From the NCBI GenBank assembly GCA_012959995.1, contig DUCC01000026.1:1-64000 (forward strand): 64,000 nt of DNA, read 5' to 3'. Shown here in pieces: positions 35,328 through 44,357 of the stretch. Both the position numbers and the translations under genes were made by a program. This DNA comes from Acidimicrobiia bacterium. GTDB lineage: Bacteria > Actinomycetota > Acidimicrobiia > Acidimicrobiales > MedAcidi-G1. Under the pieces are notes generated by a model. The model was not told the DNA's origin. It searched no databases and saw only the letters and a list, made by a program, of their open reading frames with translations. The first letter of the stretch is position 1, and each line of letters begins with the position of its first letter.

Positions 35328-35689
35328 TTGGCATCGGTACTGACCTCGTAGAAATTGACCGATTTCGCCGATCGTTGGCTCGTACCCCGGGGCTCCGTAC
35401 TCGCCTTTTTCGGCCCGGCGAACAAGAATACGCCGACCGGCGAAACGACCCTACGGAACGCTACGCGGCGCGCTTTGCCGCCAAAGAGGCGGTGCTAAAA
35501 GCTCTTGGTTTGGGTCTCGGGGCCATTGCCCTCTACGACATTGAGGTGATAAAAGCCGAATTCGGAGCCCCCGAGTTGTTGCTCCACGGTACGGCTCAAC
35601 AAGCGGCTCACCAGGCCGGGGTGCAACGTTGGTTATTGACCCTCAGCCATACCGAACACACCGCTATGGCTATCGCAGTGGCTCTTTGA
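35324..35689 (+). CDS. acpS: Holo-[acyl-carrier-protein] synthase
   Basis: AcpS attaches 4'-phosphopantetheine from CoA to acyl carrier protein. The 121-residue protein starts MIGIGTDLVEIDRFRR with the metal-binding Asp7. It has YAARFAAKEAVLKALGLG with the second metal ligand Glu, and ends in VQRWLLTLSHTEHTAMAIAVAL. It begins with GTG in a GTGA overlap with the GlmS-like gene. Confidence 0.95.
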   Translation: MIGIGTDLVEIDRFRRSLARTPGLRTRLFRPGEQEYADRRNDPTERYAARFAAKEAVLKALGLGLGAIALYDIEVIKAEFGAPELLLHGTAQQAAHQAGVQRWLLTLSHTEHTAMAIAVAL

Positions 35690-35696
35690 GGCTGTT

Positions 35697-37034
35697 TTGA
35701 TCACGGTTGTTACTCCGCAAGAAATGGTGGCCATTGATGCGGCCGCCCAAGAGACTCAAGAAGAACTTATTGAACGAGCCGGTGCCGCAGTAGCGCAACA
35801 AGCAAGAAAAATGCTGCCGGCCGGCCAGGCCCACCAGGTAATGGTCATGGTGGGGCCGGGGGCCAACGGTGCCGATGGGCGAGTAGCGGCCCGGCACCTC
35901 ACGGCCGATGGTCAAAACGTCACGGTGACCGAAGCGCACTTAGTACCTTCACAGGTTTCTGGTTTTGCATTGGTTATTGATGCTGCTTTTGGAACCGGTC
36001 TTCGCCGCCCGCACCAAGGGCCGACCACCGATGCACCGGTACTGGCCGTGGATTTGCCTTCAGGCCTCGACGGGCTGACCGGTGAAACCTTAGGGAAGCC
36101 GACCCCGGCGCAATGCACCATCACCTTTGCCGCCGCCAAACCAGGGCATTTTTTAGGGCAAGGCCCCGCCTTGTGCGGCGACCTTGTGGTGGCCGATATA
36201 GGGCTTGATGTGTCTTGGGCAAACTGTTGGTTTGCTCAGGTAGACGACGTGGCGGGGCTTATCCCGTCTCGCCCTTCAGACGCCCACAAGTGGCAAAGCG
36301 CCTGTTGGGTCATTGCTGGCCACCAGGGCATGGAAGGGGCGGCTTATCTGGCCGCCCGGGCTGCTCAAAGGTCAGGAGCCGGCTACGTACGGCTCAGCGT
36401 GCCGGGGGAAACAAACCCTCCGGCCCCGTTAGAGGTTGTGGTATCTCCGTTAAATCTTGCTGACCCGCTTGAAGACCATGAGCGTTTTGCTGCCTTAGTT
36501 TTGGGCCCCGGCTTGGGCCCGAGCGAAGAAACCAGCCACGCCGTACAGCGCTGGATAAAACAAGCCGACCAACCAATGGTGGTCGACGGGGATGGTTTGC
36601 GTGCTTTGGTTCTTGCTGACCGCCCGGTGTTGCGTAATGTTCCTTTGGTGATGACTCCCCACGACGGCGAATACCGCATGTTGACCGGCCAACCCCCGGT
36701 CTCCGATCGTTTAAAAGCGGCCCGTACCTTGGCCCAACAATACGAATCCGTGGTGTTGCTCAAAGGCCCCACCACGGTTATTGCCGATACCACCGGCGCA
36801 ACGTATTTGGTGCGGTCTGGCGATCAACGATTGGCTACGGCAGGAACCGGCGATGTGCTTTCGGGCATTATTGGCGGTTTTTTAGCCCGCGGAGCGCAGC
36901 CTTGGGCCGCCGCAGTTGGGGGAGTACTGGTCCACGGTGCTTTGCTTGATGCCTTGCCCAATACCGGGGTGGTGGCTGGGGACCTCGACGCACATTTGCC
37001 GGCAGTTCTCAGTCGCTTAGGGGTCGACGCATGA
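35697..37034 (+). CDS. nnr: Bifunctional NAD(P)HX epimerase / ADP-dependent NAD(P)HX dehydratase
   Basis: This 445-residue repair enzyme has an N-terminal YjeF_N epimerase domain (about 1-200; EELIERAGAAVAQQA, VGPGANGADGRVAARHL, DLPSGLDGLTGE). Its C-terminal YjeF_C dehydratase domain is ribokinase-like (about 205-440; HKWQSACWVIAGHQGMEGA, VLGPGLGPSEE, TPHDGEYRML, TAGTGDVLSGIIGGFLARG). It reverses hydration damage to NADH and NADPH. The start appears to be TTG at 35697, 7 nt after acpS. Its stop overlaps the alr start by 4 nt; the order acpS-nnr-alr is common in Actinobacteria. Confidence 0.93.
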   Translation: MITVVTPQEMVAIDAAAQETQEELIERAGAAVAQQARKMLPAGQAHQVMVMVGPGANGADGRVAARHLTADGQNVTVTEAHLVPSQVSGFALVIDAAFGTGLRRPHQGPTTDAPVLAVDLPSGLDGLTGETLGKPTPAQCTITFAAAKPGHFLGQGPALCGDLVVADIGLDVSWANCWFAQVDDVAGLIPSRPSDAHKWQSACWVIAGHQGMEGAAYLAARAAQRSGAGYVRLSVPGETNPPAPLEVVVSPLNLADPLEDHERFAALVLGPGLGPSEETSHAVQRWIKQADQPMVVDGDGLRALVLADRPVLRNVPLVMTPHDGEYRMLTGQPPVSDRLKAARTLAQQYESVVLLKGPTTVIADTTGATYLVRSGDQRLATAGTGDVLSGIIGGFLARGAQPWAAAVGGVLVHGALLDALPNTGVVAGDLDAHLPAVLSRLGVDA

Positions 37035-38140
37035 CCAAGCGGCCCACAAACTTTCAGGTTTCGTTAAGCGATCTCCGCCACAACGTTGAGGTGCTGCGGG
37101 GTTTAGCGCCGGGGTCTCTCTTTTGTGCGGTCCTCAAAGCGGACGCTTATGGGCACGGAGCGGTGACCATCGCTCAAACGGTGCTGGAGGCCGGCGCCGA
37201 CTGGTTAGCGGTGGCCCTCACTGACGAAGCGGTGGAACTCCGCGCCGCCGGCATCACCGCCCCACTGTTGATTCTTTCTGAACCCGCTCCGGACGAAATG
37301 GCTACCGTGGCTGGGCTGGCTGAGGTGCGCCCAACGGTGTACACCAAGGCAGGTATTGAGGCGTTCGCTGCCGTGGCCCCGGGAGCTCCGGTGCATTTGA
37401 AAATAGAAACCGGGCTTCATCGGGTAGGGGTCCCGGCCGATGAAGCGGTAGCCGCCGCGGAACATTTGCAATCTTGCGGGCTTTTCTTAGAGGGGGCGTT
37501 TACTCATTTTGCTATGGCCGCTGAGCCAGAAAGCCCACTCACCCAAAGACAACACCAACGGTTCGACACGGCACTTGAAGATTTAACAACAGCCGGGCAC
37601 CGCCCACAATTGGTTCATGCCGCGAACTCGGCGGCCACCATGGCTTTTCCGCAAACCCATTATTCTCTGGTTCGTTGCGGTATTGCTCTTTACGGAGCCG
37701 ACCCCTCACCAGAACTACGCCCCCGCATGGACGAACTGGGCTTGCGGCCGATTGGGTCACTGGTCAGCGTGGTGGCTCACCGGCACCGCATTGAGCCCGG
37801 CGAAACGGTGTCGTACGGGCAGCGCTGGCAGGCTACAGAAACTACCGAATTGGCCACCTTGCCTTTGGGGTACGCCGATGGGTTGATGCGCTCTTGGGGA
37901 GACGCCGGACAGGTACTTATCAACGGTCGGCGATACCCGATTCGAGGCGCCATCACCATGGACCAAACAATGGTCGAGGTCGACCAGACGGTCAAGGTCG
38001 GTGATCAGGTGGTGCTGTTAGGCAGGCAAGGAAACGAAACGATTACCGCCGGCGACATGGGCGATGTGCTGGGCACCATCAGTTACGAGTTGCTGGCAAA
38101 ACTCGGGCGGCGCTTGCCGATTAAATATCTTGACGAGTAA
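37031..38140 (+). CDS. alr: Alanine racemase
   Basis: Alr makes D-alanine for peptidoglycan. The 369-residue PLP enzyme has VLKADAYGHGA with the Schiff-base Lys36 and HLKIETGLHRVGV. The second catalytic block GETVSYGQRW has the Tyr base contributed across the dimer, and RGAITMDQTMVEV also matches the family. It overlaps nnr by 4 nt. Its 3' end overlaps the convergent methyltransferase gene by 20 nt. Confidence 0.94.
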   Translation: MTKRPTNFQVSLSDLRHNVEVLRGLAPGSLFCAVLKADAYGHGAVTIAQTVLEAGADWLAVALTDEAVELRAAGITAPLLILSEPAPDEMATVAGLAEVRPTVYTKAGIEAFAAVAPGAPVHLKIETGLHRVGVPADEAVAAAEHLQSCGLFLEGAFTHFAMAAEPESPLTQRQHQRFDTALEDLTTAGHRPQLVHAANSAATMAFPQTHYSLVRCGIALYGADPSPELRPRMDELGLRPIGSLVSVVAHRHRIEPGETVSYGQRWQATETTELATLPLGYADGLMRSWGDAGQVLINGRRYPIRGAITMDQTMVEVDQTVKVGDQVVLLGRQGNETITAGDMGDVLGTISYELLAKLGRRLPIKYLDE

Positions 38141-38864
38141 AGCGAACGAGGCAATTCCAAGTGAACACTTCACGTACTAAAGGAATGGCGGTAATGGGCC
38201 GAGCCCACGGCCAATAGCGCGGCTCCACCCGGTGCACGTTGATCTGTGGATGGTTGCGCATGAAACGCAAGGTCGGCCCGATGTGAACGGCAAAGAGTTC
38301 TTTGCCGAATCGGTTGTCGGGGGGCGGACCATGGCGCTTCTCATAAAGCCGAGGACCCCAACGGGGGCCTAAATATTGGTAGGGGTTCATGTGGTGTCCG
38401 CCGTGTGGCGAGTACCAATTGGTCCAGGAAAGGTAGCCCCAACCGCCCGGCCGAAGCACTCGGGCCATTTCGTCAATAACTGCTTCGGGGTCGCTGACGT
38501 GTTCAAGCATGTTTGAACAAAAAACCCCATCAAACGAAGCATCCGGAAAAGCCAAACAGGTAGCGTCGCCAATAGATAAACCAGTAATTGGTGGGTTGGC
38601 TCGGGTAAGCGCTTCAACGCTCCCATCGATACCGACCACGGTGGCTTGGTGTTGACGCAGTGCCTCGGCGTACCAACCCGGGCCGCAACCGATGTCCAAA
38701 ACGTTGGTTTGCGCCAACCCGTACCGCTGGTTGAGGTCAAGGGCAGACTCGGCGGCTAAGGCTCGATAGAAGGGTTCAGGGTTTTGGCGCTCGTCTCGAA
38801 AAAGCTTCCAAAGCAACCGCAAACGAGCGATACCAGCGCCGTTGGGAGTCTCCGTTGAAGTCAT
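38121..38864 (-). CDS. Class I SAM-dependent methyltransferase
   Basis: The 247-residue protein has the Rossmann-type SAM site VLDIGCGPG (55-63), VGIDGSVEAL as motif II, and FDGVFCSNMLEHVSDPEAVIDEMARVLRPGG, typical of Methyltransf_11 enzymes. The C-terminal half (YLGPRWGPRLYEKRHGPP) is not diagnostic. The neighbours are glycosyltransferases, so a sugar, lipid or polyketide-like substrate is possible, but nothing in the sequence fixes it. TACTCT ends 7 nt before its ATG. Confidence 0.85.
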   Translation of the reverse strand: MTSTETPNGAGIARLRLLWKLFRDERQNPEPFYRALAAESALDLNQRYGLAQTNVLDIGCGPGWYAEALRQHQATVVGIDGSVEALTRANPPITGLSIGDATCLAFPDASFDGVFCSNMLEHVSDPEAVIDEMARVLRPGGWGYLSWTNWYSPHGGHHMNPYQYLGPRWGPRLYEKRHGPPPDNRFGKELFAVHIGPTLRFMRNHPQINVHRVEPRYWPWARPITAIPLVREVFTWNCLVRFTRQDI

Positions 38865-38871
38865 GATGGCC

Positions 38872-38877
38872 AGAGTA
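38872..38877 (-). promoter_or_regulatory. Candidate leaderless -10 (TACTCT) of the methyltransferase gene
   Basis: GGTACTCT on the minus strand is followed by 7 nt and the ATG at 38864, the same arrangement as at tatA and several other genes here. Confidence 0.45.
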
Positions 38878-38913
38878 CCGGAAAGCCGTGCTGGGACTGC
38901 TAAACCAGAGTCA

Positions 38914-40104
38914 ATGAACTCGCCTAATTTGTTTGACCAAAAGACGCCATCGCTCGCTGCGGTGGTGGAAAGAGCGGGCCAGTTGGGCGTTCACCAGGTA
39001 GCGGTGGTGGCTTGGCGTGACCTTGACGCTCCGGACGCTGGTGGAGCCGAGGTGCATTTAGCCGAGGTGACCCGTCGGTGGGTAGAAGCGGGTCTTGGTG
39101 TGAGTTTGCGTACGGCGGCGGTACCTGAGGGCCCAGAAAAATTACGCCGTAACGGGGTTGAGGTGCAGCGTTCCGGGGGCCGGGTTTCGATTTTTCCGGG
39201 AGCAGCATTGGGGGTTTTGCGGGGGGAACTCGGGGCAGCCGACGGGGTGGTAGACGTTTTTCAGGGCATGCCTTTCCTCTCTCCTTTGTGGGCGCATCGC
39301 CCAAGGGTGGGCGTTATTCACCATTGCCATATGGGGACCTGGGGCGATCTTGCTCCGCCCGGTCTGGCTCAATTGGGGTACTTGATTGAACGCTTTGGGG
39401 TGCGGGTGCTGTATCGCAAGACCCCGCTGGTTACCTTGTCGCCTTCGTCGGCCGAAGAGATTTCAATCCGCATGGGAATTGATCGGTCCCGGTTGAGGGT
39501 CGGCCCGGTAGGGGTGGCGGAAGATTTTTGTTTAGACAAAACTGTGCAGAAATCGTTAGCCCCTTCCGTGGTGGCGGGGGGTCGGTTTATGCCGCCCAAA
39601 GCTTTCGACCGTTTGGTTGAGGTGCTGGTTGAGGTACGGCAACAGGTGCCTGACCTTACGGCCACTATTTTTGGGGATGGACCAGGCCGCCAATCGGTAG
39701 CGGCACAAGTAGCGGCTCATGGTGCTGCGGAATGGTTGCGGTTGCCGGGTTTTGTTTCGCAAGAAGAAAAGGTCCGGTTATATCAAGAAGCTTGGGTGCT
39801 GGCGGCTCCCTCTCGCCGGGAGGGATGGAATATGACGGTTACCGAGGCAGCGGCTTGTGGCACACCGGCAGTTGCTACCGATATCCCCGGTCACCGAGAT
39901 GCAGTGGCGGAACAAAAAACTGGGATTTTGGTTGAAGGACGTCCGGCCATGGCCGATGCGCTGGTGCATTTGCTGACCGACACCAACCAGCGCCAATCTT
40001 TTGCCGATGCGGCGGTAGAGCGCAGTAAACAATTTCGTTGGGAGCACACCGCGGCGGTCATCCTCAACGCATTGTGCGACGATGCGCAACGCAGGAAATC
40101 ATGA
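38914..40104 (+). CDS. GT4-family glycosyltransferase
   Basis: The GT-B fold protein has about 396 residues. The N-terminal half holds WRDLDAPDAGGAEVHLAEVTRRW, a donor-independent GT4 opening, and IHHCHMGTW. The C-terminal half has VVAGGRFMPPKAFDRLVEV, IFGDGPGR and the E-x7-E-like SRREGWNMTVTEAAACGTPAVAT that binds the nucleotide sugar. The retaining mechanism is family knowledge; donor and acceptor are unknown. The start is uncertain: 38914 gives a compact N-terminus, whereas 38863-38866 overlap the divergent methyltransferase start. Its stop forms an ATGA overlap with the aftD-like gene, which suggests a joint envelope-glycan role. Confidence 0.82.
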   Translation: MNSPNLFDQKTPSLAAVVERAGQLGVHQVAVVAWRDLDAPDAGGAEVHLAEVTRRWVEAGLGVSLRTAAVPEGPEKLRRNGVEVQRSGGRVSIFPGAALGVLRGELGAADGVVDVFQGMPFLSPLWAHRPRVGVIHHCHMGTWGDLAPPGLAQLGYLIERFGVRVLYRKTPLVTLSPSSAEEISIRMGIDRSRLRVGPVGVAEDFCLDKTVQKSLAPSVVAGGRFMPPKAFDRLVEVLVEVRQQVPDLTATIFGDGPGRQSVAAQVAAHGAAEWLRLPGFVSQEEKVRLYQEAWVLAAPSRREGWNMTVTEAAACGTPAVATDIPGHRDAVAEQKTGILVEGRPAMADALVHLLTDTNQRQSFADAAVERSKQFRWEHTAAVILNALCDDAQRRKS

Positions 40105-43100
40105 AGCTCTTGCGCTCCCGGTGGCGGGAACTGGTGTTGGTGGCGGTGGCCTATGGGCCGCTGATGCTGACTCGCCCTGGGGTGGTCAATGCGGATATCA
40201 AGCAGTACCTCCACCTTGACGCAGGGGCATTGTTGGCCAGCGCCTCGCAACTTTGGAACCCGGATTTCGGTTTAGGCACGGTGACCCATCAGAACATTGG
40301 TTACTTGTTTCCTGCCGGGCCTTTTTATTGGTTGGGGCAAACCCTGGGGTTGGCTGATTGGCTGATCCAGCGCTTGTGGTACGGGTCGATCTTGGTGATG
40401 GCGGGCCTTGGGGTGCTGGCGTTGTTGCGTCGGGTGGCACCTGATCACCCCACCCATTTGACCGGGGCCATGGTCTACATGTTGAGCCCATTTTTGCTGG
40501 GCCATCTGACCGGCCAGTCAGCGCTGCTCCTTCCGTTTTCTCTTTTTCCTTGGCTGGTGTTGGCTATGGCCGCCGCGGTAGCCACTGATCGTTGGCGTTG
40601 GCCAGCAATTTTTGCTTTGTTGGTCACGGTGGCCGGGTCAATAAATGGGAGTTCAATATTTTTTGTGGTGCTAGGGGCGGTCTTGTGGGCTCCGGTAGCG
40701 GCGTGGTCGGATCCGGCAATTTCGCAGATCCAGGCGGGGCGAGCGGTCTTGCGGGCCGGGATTTTGACTTTGGCTACCCAACTCTGGTGGATGGTGGCTT
40801 TGGCCATTGGAGGTTGGCACGGCCTACCAATTTTGTCGCTTACCGAAACTTTGACCTCTACCAACAACACCACCAGTTCTTTTGAAGTGTTGCGGGGCTT
40901 GGGTTACTGGTTTTTCTATGGCCGCGACCCGGGTGGCCTGTGGCTGGCCGGTTTAGCGGACCCCTACATGGAGCGCCTGTGGTTGTTGACGGTTTCTTTC
41001 GGCCTGGCCGGTCTTTGTCTTTTGGGCTTGGCGTTGGTGCGCTGGCAGCATCGGGCTTATTTCGCTTTGATTTCTGTGGTGGGTTTAGTGATTTCGGTGG
41101 GTTCGTTTCGCCATGGCGGCCGGTCACCTTATGGGTCGTTCTTTAATTGGGCTGCGGGTTCTTCGGACTTAGTGTTCAGTTTGCGTAACACGCAACGAGC
41201 AGCGCCCTTGCTGGTGTTGGGCATGGCGGTGTTTGCGGCTGCTGCTTTGCAAGCAGGGTGGGTTCGTTTTCCTCGTTTGGCTTGGGGAAGCAACATTTTG
41301 GTTTTGGTTTTGGTGGTGGTCAACCTGCCGGGGCTATGGAACGGCTCGCTTATCGCCGAGCGGTTCCATCGAGAAGAGATCCCAGATTATTGGCAGGACG
41401 CAGCAGCAGACCTCAACACCGGCGACCGGCAAAGCAGGGTTATGGAAATACCCGGGGTGGATTTTGCTTCTTACCGGTGGGGCCACACCTTGGACCCCAT
41501 TACGCCGGGGCTTATCGAACGCCCTTATGTGGCTCGTGAGTTATTGCCTCACGGTGACCAGTCGGGGGCCAACCTATTGGTGGCTTTTGATCGGAGCCTG
41601 CAAGAAGGCTGGTTTGAACCAGCGGCGCTGCCAGAGATCGCTCAATTGTTGGGGGTAGGCGAGGTGGTGCTCCGAAGCGATTTGGAATACGAGCGCTACC
41701 GCACAGCGCGACCTCGGCCCCTTTGGGCGATGTTGGTTGATCCACCGGAGGGGTTGGCGGTGCCGCGGGCTTTTGGTGAGCCGGTTCCTAACGTGGCCGG
41801 TGATGAGCACCCCATGTTTGATGAACTTGAGTTGGGGATACCCCTCAATGCGGTTGACCCGCCTCCGGTAGCTATTTTTGCGGTGGAAGATTCTTTAGGG
41901 ATGGTGCGGGCCCGGCCGGTGGATTCTTCTTTGGTGGTCTCGGGAGATGGTGAGGGTTTGGTGGCCTTAGCGTCCGCCGGATTGTTGGAACCTGCCCAGG
42001 GCTTGGTGCGTTACGCCGCTTCGGTTGAGTCGCTAAGCCCCACCGATCGTTTAGCGGTGACCGACACCAACCGGGAGCGGGCGGAACGCTGGTACGCCAT
42101 GAATGCCAACGTGGGCTACACCGAACCGCTGGGAACTACTTCGTTGTTTCCTGATGTGAGTGATGTGCGTATACGCCCCGTGGATGGCGCACCAACCACC
42201 CATGCCGAGTATCGGGTAGCGAGCGCGGCGGGTCAAGATTTAGGTTTTGCTTCGGTGGAGGCCACCGGTTACGGCAACCGAGTTTTTTTGAATCCGGAGT
42301 TTCGTCCGGTTAATGCTTTTGATGGCGACCCGTTGACCTCGTGGCGTATTGAGGAATACGGCGAAGCGGTGACGCCAGAGTTGGTGTTGTCGTTGTCGGC
42401 TCCGGTAACCCTTAGCGAGATCACCTTTACCCAACCTTTGGTGGGGCCACAAGATCGTCGGGTGCGCACCTTGTCGGTGGTTCTTGACGGCGAACCAGAG
42501 TTTTTGGTTGAACTTGATGCCCGCTCATATGTTTTGGGCGGCCAAACGGTGATCATTGGGGAGCGTTCGATGCAAACGGCTTCGTTTGCTTTTGTTGATG
42601 GACTTGGGCCGCCGGGGCCCGCCGGCTTTGCCGAAATTGATTTAGGACTGGTGGTTGATGAGGTGCTGCGGGTGCCTACCGAGGTGCTGTCGGCTGCCAA
42701 CGACGTGGACCATGATGTAGTTGTGGTGTTGTCCCGGCACCGCACCAACCCGGCCGAACCGGTGCGCCCCGACCCGGAACGCATTATTGACCGGGTGTTG
42801 GACCTTCCATCGGAGCGGTCTTGGTGGGGGGAGGCCACGGTGCGGTTGGCTGACTGGGCGCCCGACCAGATGCTTGACGAAATATTGGGGGTACCGAGCG
42901 CTGACCAAGGCGGGGTAACGGCCCGCTCTAGCGATCGCCTTTCTGGCGATTTACGGGCCCGTGCTTTAGCGGCTATTGACGGCGACCCGGCGACTCATTG
43001 GAGTCCAGAGTTTCTTGAACAAACCGGTCAATGGGTGTCTTACACGGTGGCTGAAGAAATCACCGTTGAGGGCCTCGAACTGTTAGTGGTGGCTGATCCG

Positions 43101-44357
43101 CACCACAGTATTCCTACCCGCCTCACCGTGGCCGTTGATGGTCAAGAAGTTTCCCTTGACCTTCCTTTCATTGCTCCCGGTGAAACGTTGGGCCATGTGG
43201 TAGCGGTGCCGCTTGTTTTGCCGCAACCCTTAACCGGCCGTACCGTTACGGTCACCATCGCGGCGGTGAGCGAAAAAGAAACCGACAACTGGTACACCGG
43301 GAGCGAGGTGGTTATGCCGGTGGCTTTAGCCGAAATAGGAATCTCCTCGTTGGTGGCGCCGCCGGTCCCCGATGTTTTTGATTCTGGTTGCCGTACCGAC
43401 CTGATGGCCATAAACGGTCAACCGGTGGGCTTGCGGGTAACCGGTGACCGAACAACCGCCTTAGCCGGGCAAGGTTTGCTGGCCGTGTTTTGCGACCAGT
43501 CGCTGGTGCTTCCGGCGGGCGACACTCGAGTGCAAACGGTTGATGGGCGCTTTACCGGGTTCAATATTGATCGGGTGGTTTTGCGTTCCGGGGTGGGTGG
43601 CGCTGCCGCTGGGCAGTGGAGTAACCCGGCCGGCGAGTTGTCTGCTCAAGTAACGGTTACCCACCAAGGGCGCTCTAAGTTGTCGGCCCAAATAAGCCAA
43701 ACCGGCGAGTCTTTTTGGTTGGTTTTGGGGCAAAGTTTTAACGAAGGTTGGGCAGCCAGCGTAAACGGTGAAGATTTAGGAACCCCGCAGTTGGTAGATG
43801 GGTTCGCTAACGGTTGGCTGGTCAACTCGAGTGAACCTGGTGAACTTTTGGTGGAGTTTCGCTGGGCGCCTCAACGGTCGGTCAACTTTGGTTTAGGGGT
43901 TTCTGCGGCAGCGGTGTTGTTGTGTCTTGTTTTGGCTTGGCGAGGGCGTCGCTTTTCGGTGGCTAGCGTCAAGGCAGCGGTACCGGAATTTTTAGACCTT
44001 CGATCCCGGAAGATGCTGAGCCAAGCCACGTCAGGGCAGGTGGCGTTAAGTATGGGGTTGGTGGCTTTGCTGGTTTCTCGCCCTTGGGTTGGGTTGGTGG
44101 TGGCTTTGGTTAGTTGGTTGAGCGCCCGTTACCCGAAGTGGCGTTTTGTTCCGCTGGCTCTGGCGACCGTGGCTTATGGCGGTGGGGTGGCTTATATTAT
44201 TTTCTTGCAAATCCGTTGGGGGTATGAGCCGTCGTTTGCTTGGCCATCTTGGGGTCGATCGGCGCACCATTTTGGTCTGTTGGCTGTTTTGTTGCTGATG
44301 GCCGATGTGGTGGTGCGCTCTTTGGTTGAGCGAGTAACGGCTAAGGACTGTTTATGA
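40101..44357 (+). CDS. AftD-like alpha-(1->3)-arabinofuranosyltransferase family membrane protein (DUF3367 type)
   Basis: At about 1418 residues this is a very large GT-C type membrane enzyme. An N-terminal block of about eleven hydrophobic segments (to about 430) begins LVAVAYGPLMLTRPGVVNADIKQYL, with the Asp-containing loop typical of GT-C enzymes, and MVYMLSPFLLGHLTGQSALLL. A long extracytoplasmic region with two discoidin/F5-8-like beta modules follows (NAFDGDPLTSWR and AIDGDPATHWS mark them). The C-terminus has three or more membrane segments. In mycobacteria AftD adds arabinofuranose to arabinogalactan and lipoarabinomannan. The precise glycan here is unknown. It sits in a four-gene operon of ATGA overlaps. 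Confidence 0.85.
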   Translation: MKLLRSRWRELVLVAVAYGPLMLTRPGVVNADIKQYLHLDAGALLASASQLWNPDFGLGTVTHQNIGYLFPAGPFYWLGQTLGLADWLIQRLWYGSILVMAGLGVLALLRRVAPDHPTHLTGAMVYMLSPFLLGHLTGQSALLLPFSLFPWLVLAMAAAVATDRWRWPAIFALLVTVAGSINGSSIFFVVLGAVLWAPVAAWSDPAISQIQAGRAVLRAGILTLATQLWWMVALAIGGWHGLPILSLTETLTSTNNTTSSFEVLRGLGYWFFYGRDPGGLWLAGLADPYMERLWLLTVSFGLAGLCLLGLALVRWQHRAYFALISVVGLVISVGSFRHGGRSPYGSFFNWAAGSSDLVFSLRNTQRAAPLLVLGMAVFAAAALQAGWVRFPRLAWGSNILVLVLVVVNLPGLWNGSLIAERFHREEIPDYWQDAAADLNTGDRQSRVMEIPGVDFASYRWGHTLDPITPGLIERPYVARELLPHGDQSGANLLVAFDRSLQEGWFEPAALPEIAQLLGVGEVVLRSDLEYERYRTARPRPLWAMLVDPPEGLAVPRAFGEPVPNVAGDEHPMFDELELGIPLNAVDPPPVAIFAVEDSLGMVRARPVDSSLVVSGDGEGLVALASAGLLEPAQGLVRYAASVESLSPTDRLAVTDTNRERAERWYAMNANVGYTEPLGTTSLFPDVSDVRIRPVDGAPTTHAEYRVASAAGQDLGFASVEATGYGNRVFLNPEFRPVNAFDGDPLTSWRIEEYGEAVTPELVLSLSAPVTLSEITFTQPLVGPQDRRVRTLSVVLDGEPEFLVELDARSYVLGGQTVIIGERSMQTASFAFVDGLGPPGPAGFAEIDLGLVVDEVLRVPTEVLSAANDVDHDVVVVLSRHRTNPAEPVRPDPERIIDRVLDLPSERSWWGEATVRLADWAPDQMLDEILGVPSADQGGVTARSSDRLSGDLRARALAAIDGDPATHWSPEFLEQTGQWVSYTVAEEITVEGLELLVVADPHHSIPTRLTVAVDGQEVSLDLPFIAPGETLGHVVAVPLVLPQPLTGRTVTVTIAAVSEKETDNWYTGSEVVMPVALAEIGISSLVAPPVPDVFDSGCRTDLMAINGQPVGLRVTGDRTTALAGQGLLAVFCDQSLVLPAGDTRVQTVDGRFTGFNIDRVVLRSGVGGAAAGQWSNPAGELSAQVTVTHQGRSKLSAQISQTGESFWLVLGQSFNEGWAASVNGEDLGTPQLVDGFANGWLVNSSEPGELLVEFRWAPQRSVNFGLGVSAAAVLLCLVLAWRGRRFSVASVKAAVPEFLDLRSRKMLSQATSGQVALSMGLVALLVSRPWVGLVVALVSWLSARYPKWRFVPLALATVAYGGGVAYIIFLQIRWGYEPSFAWPSWGRSAHHFGLLAVLLLMADVVVRSLVERVTAKDCL

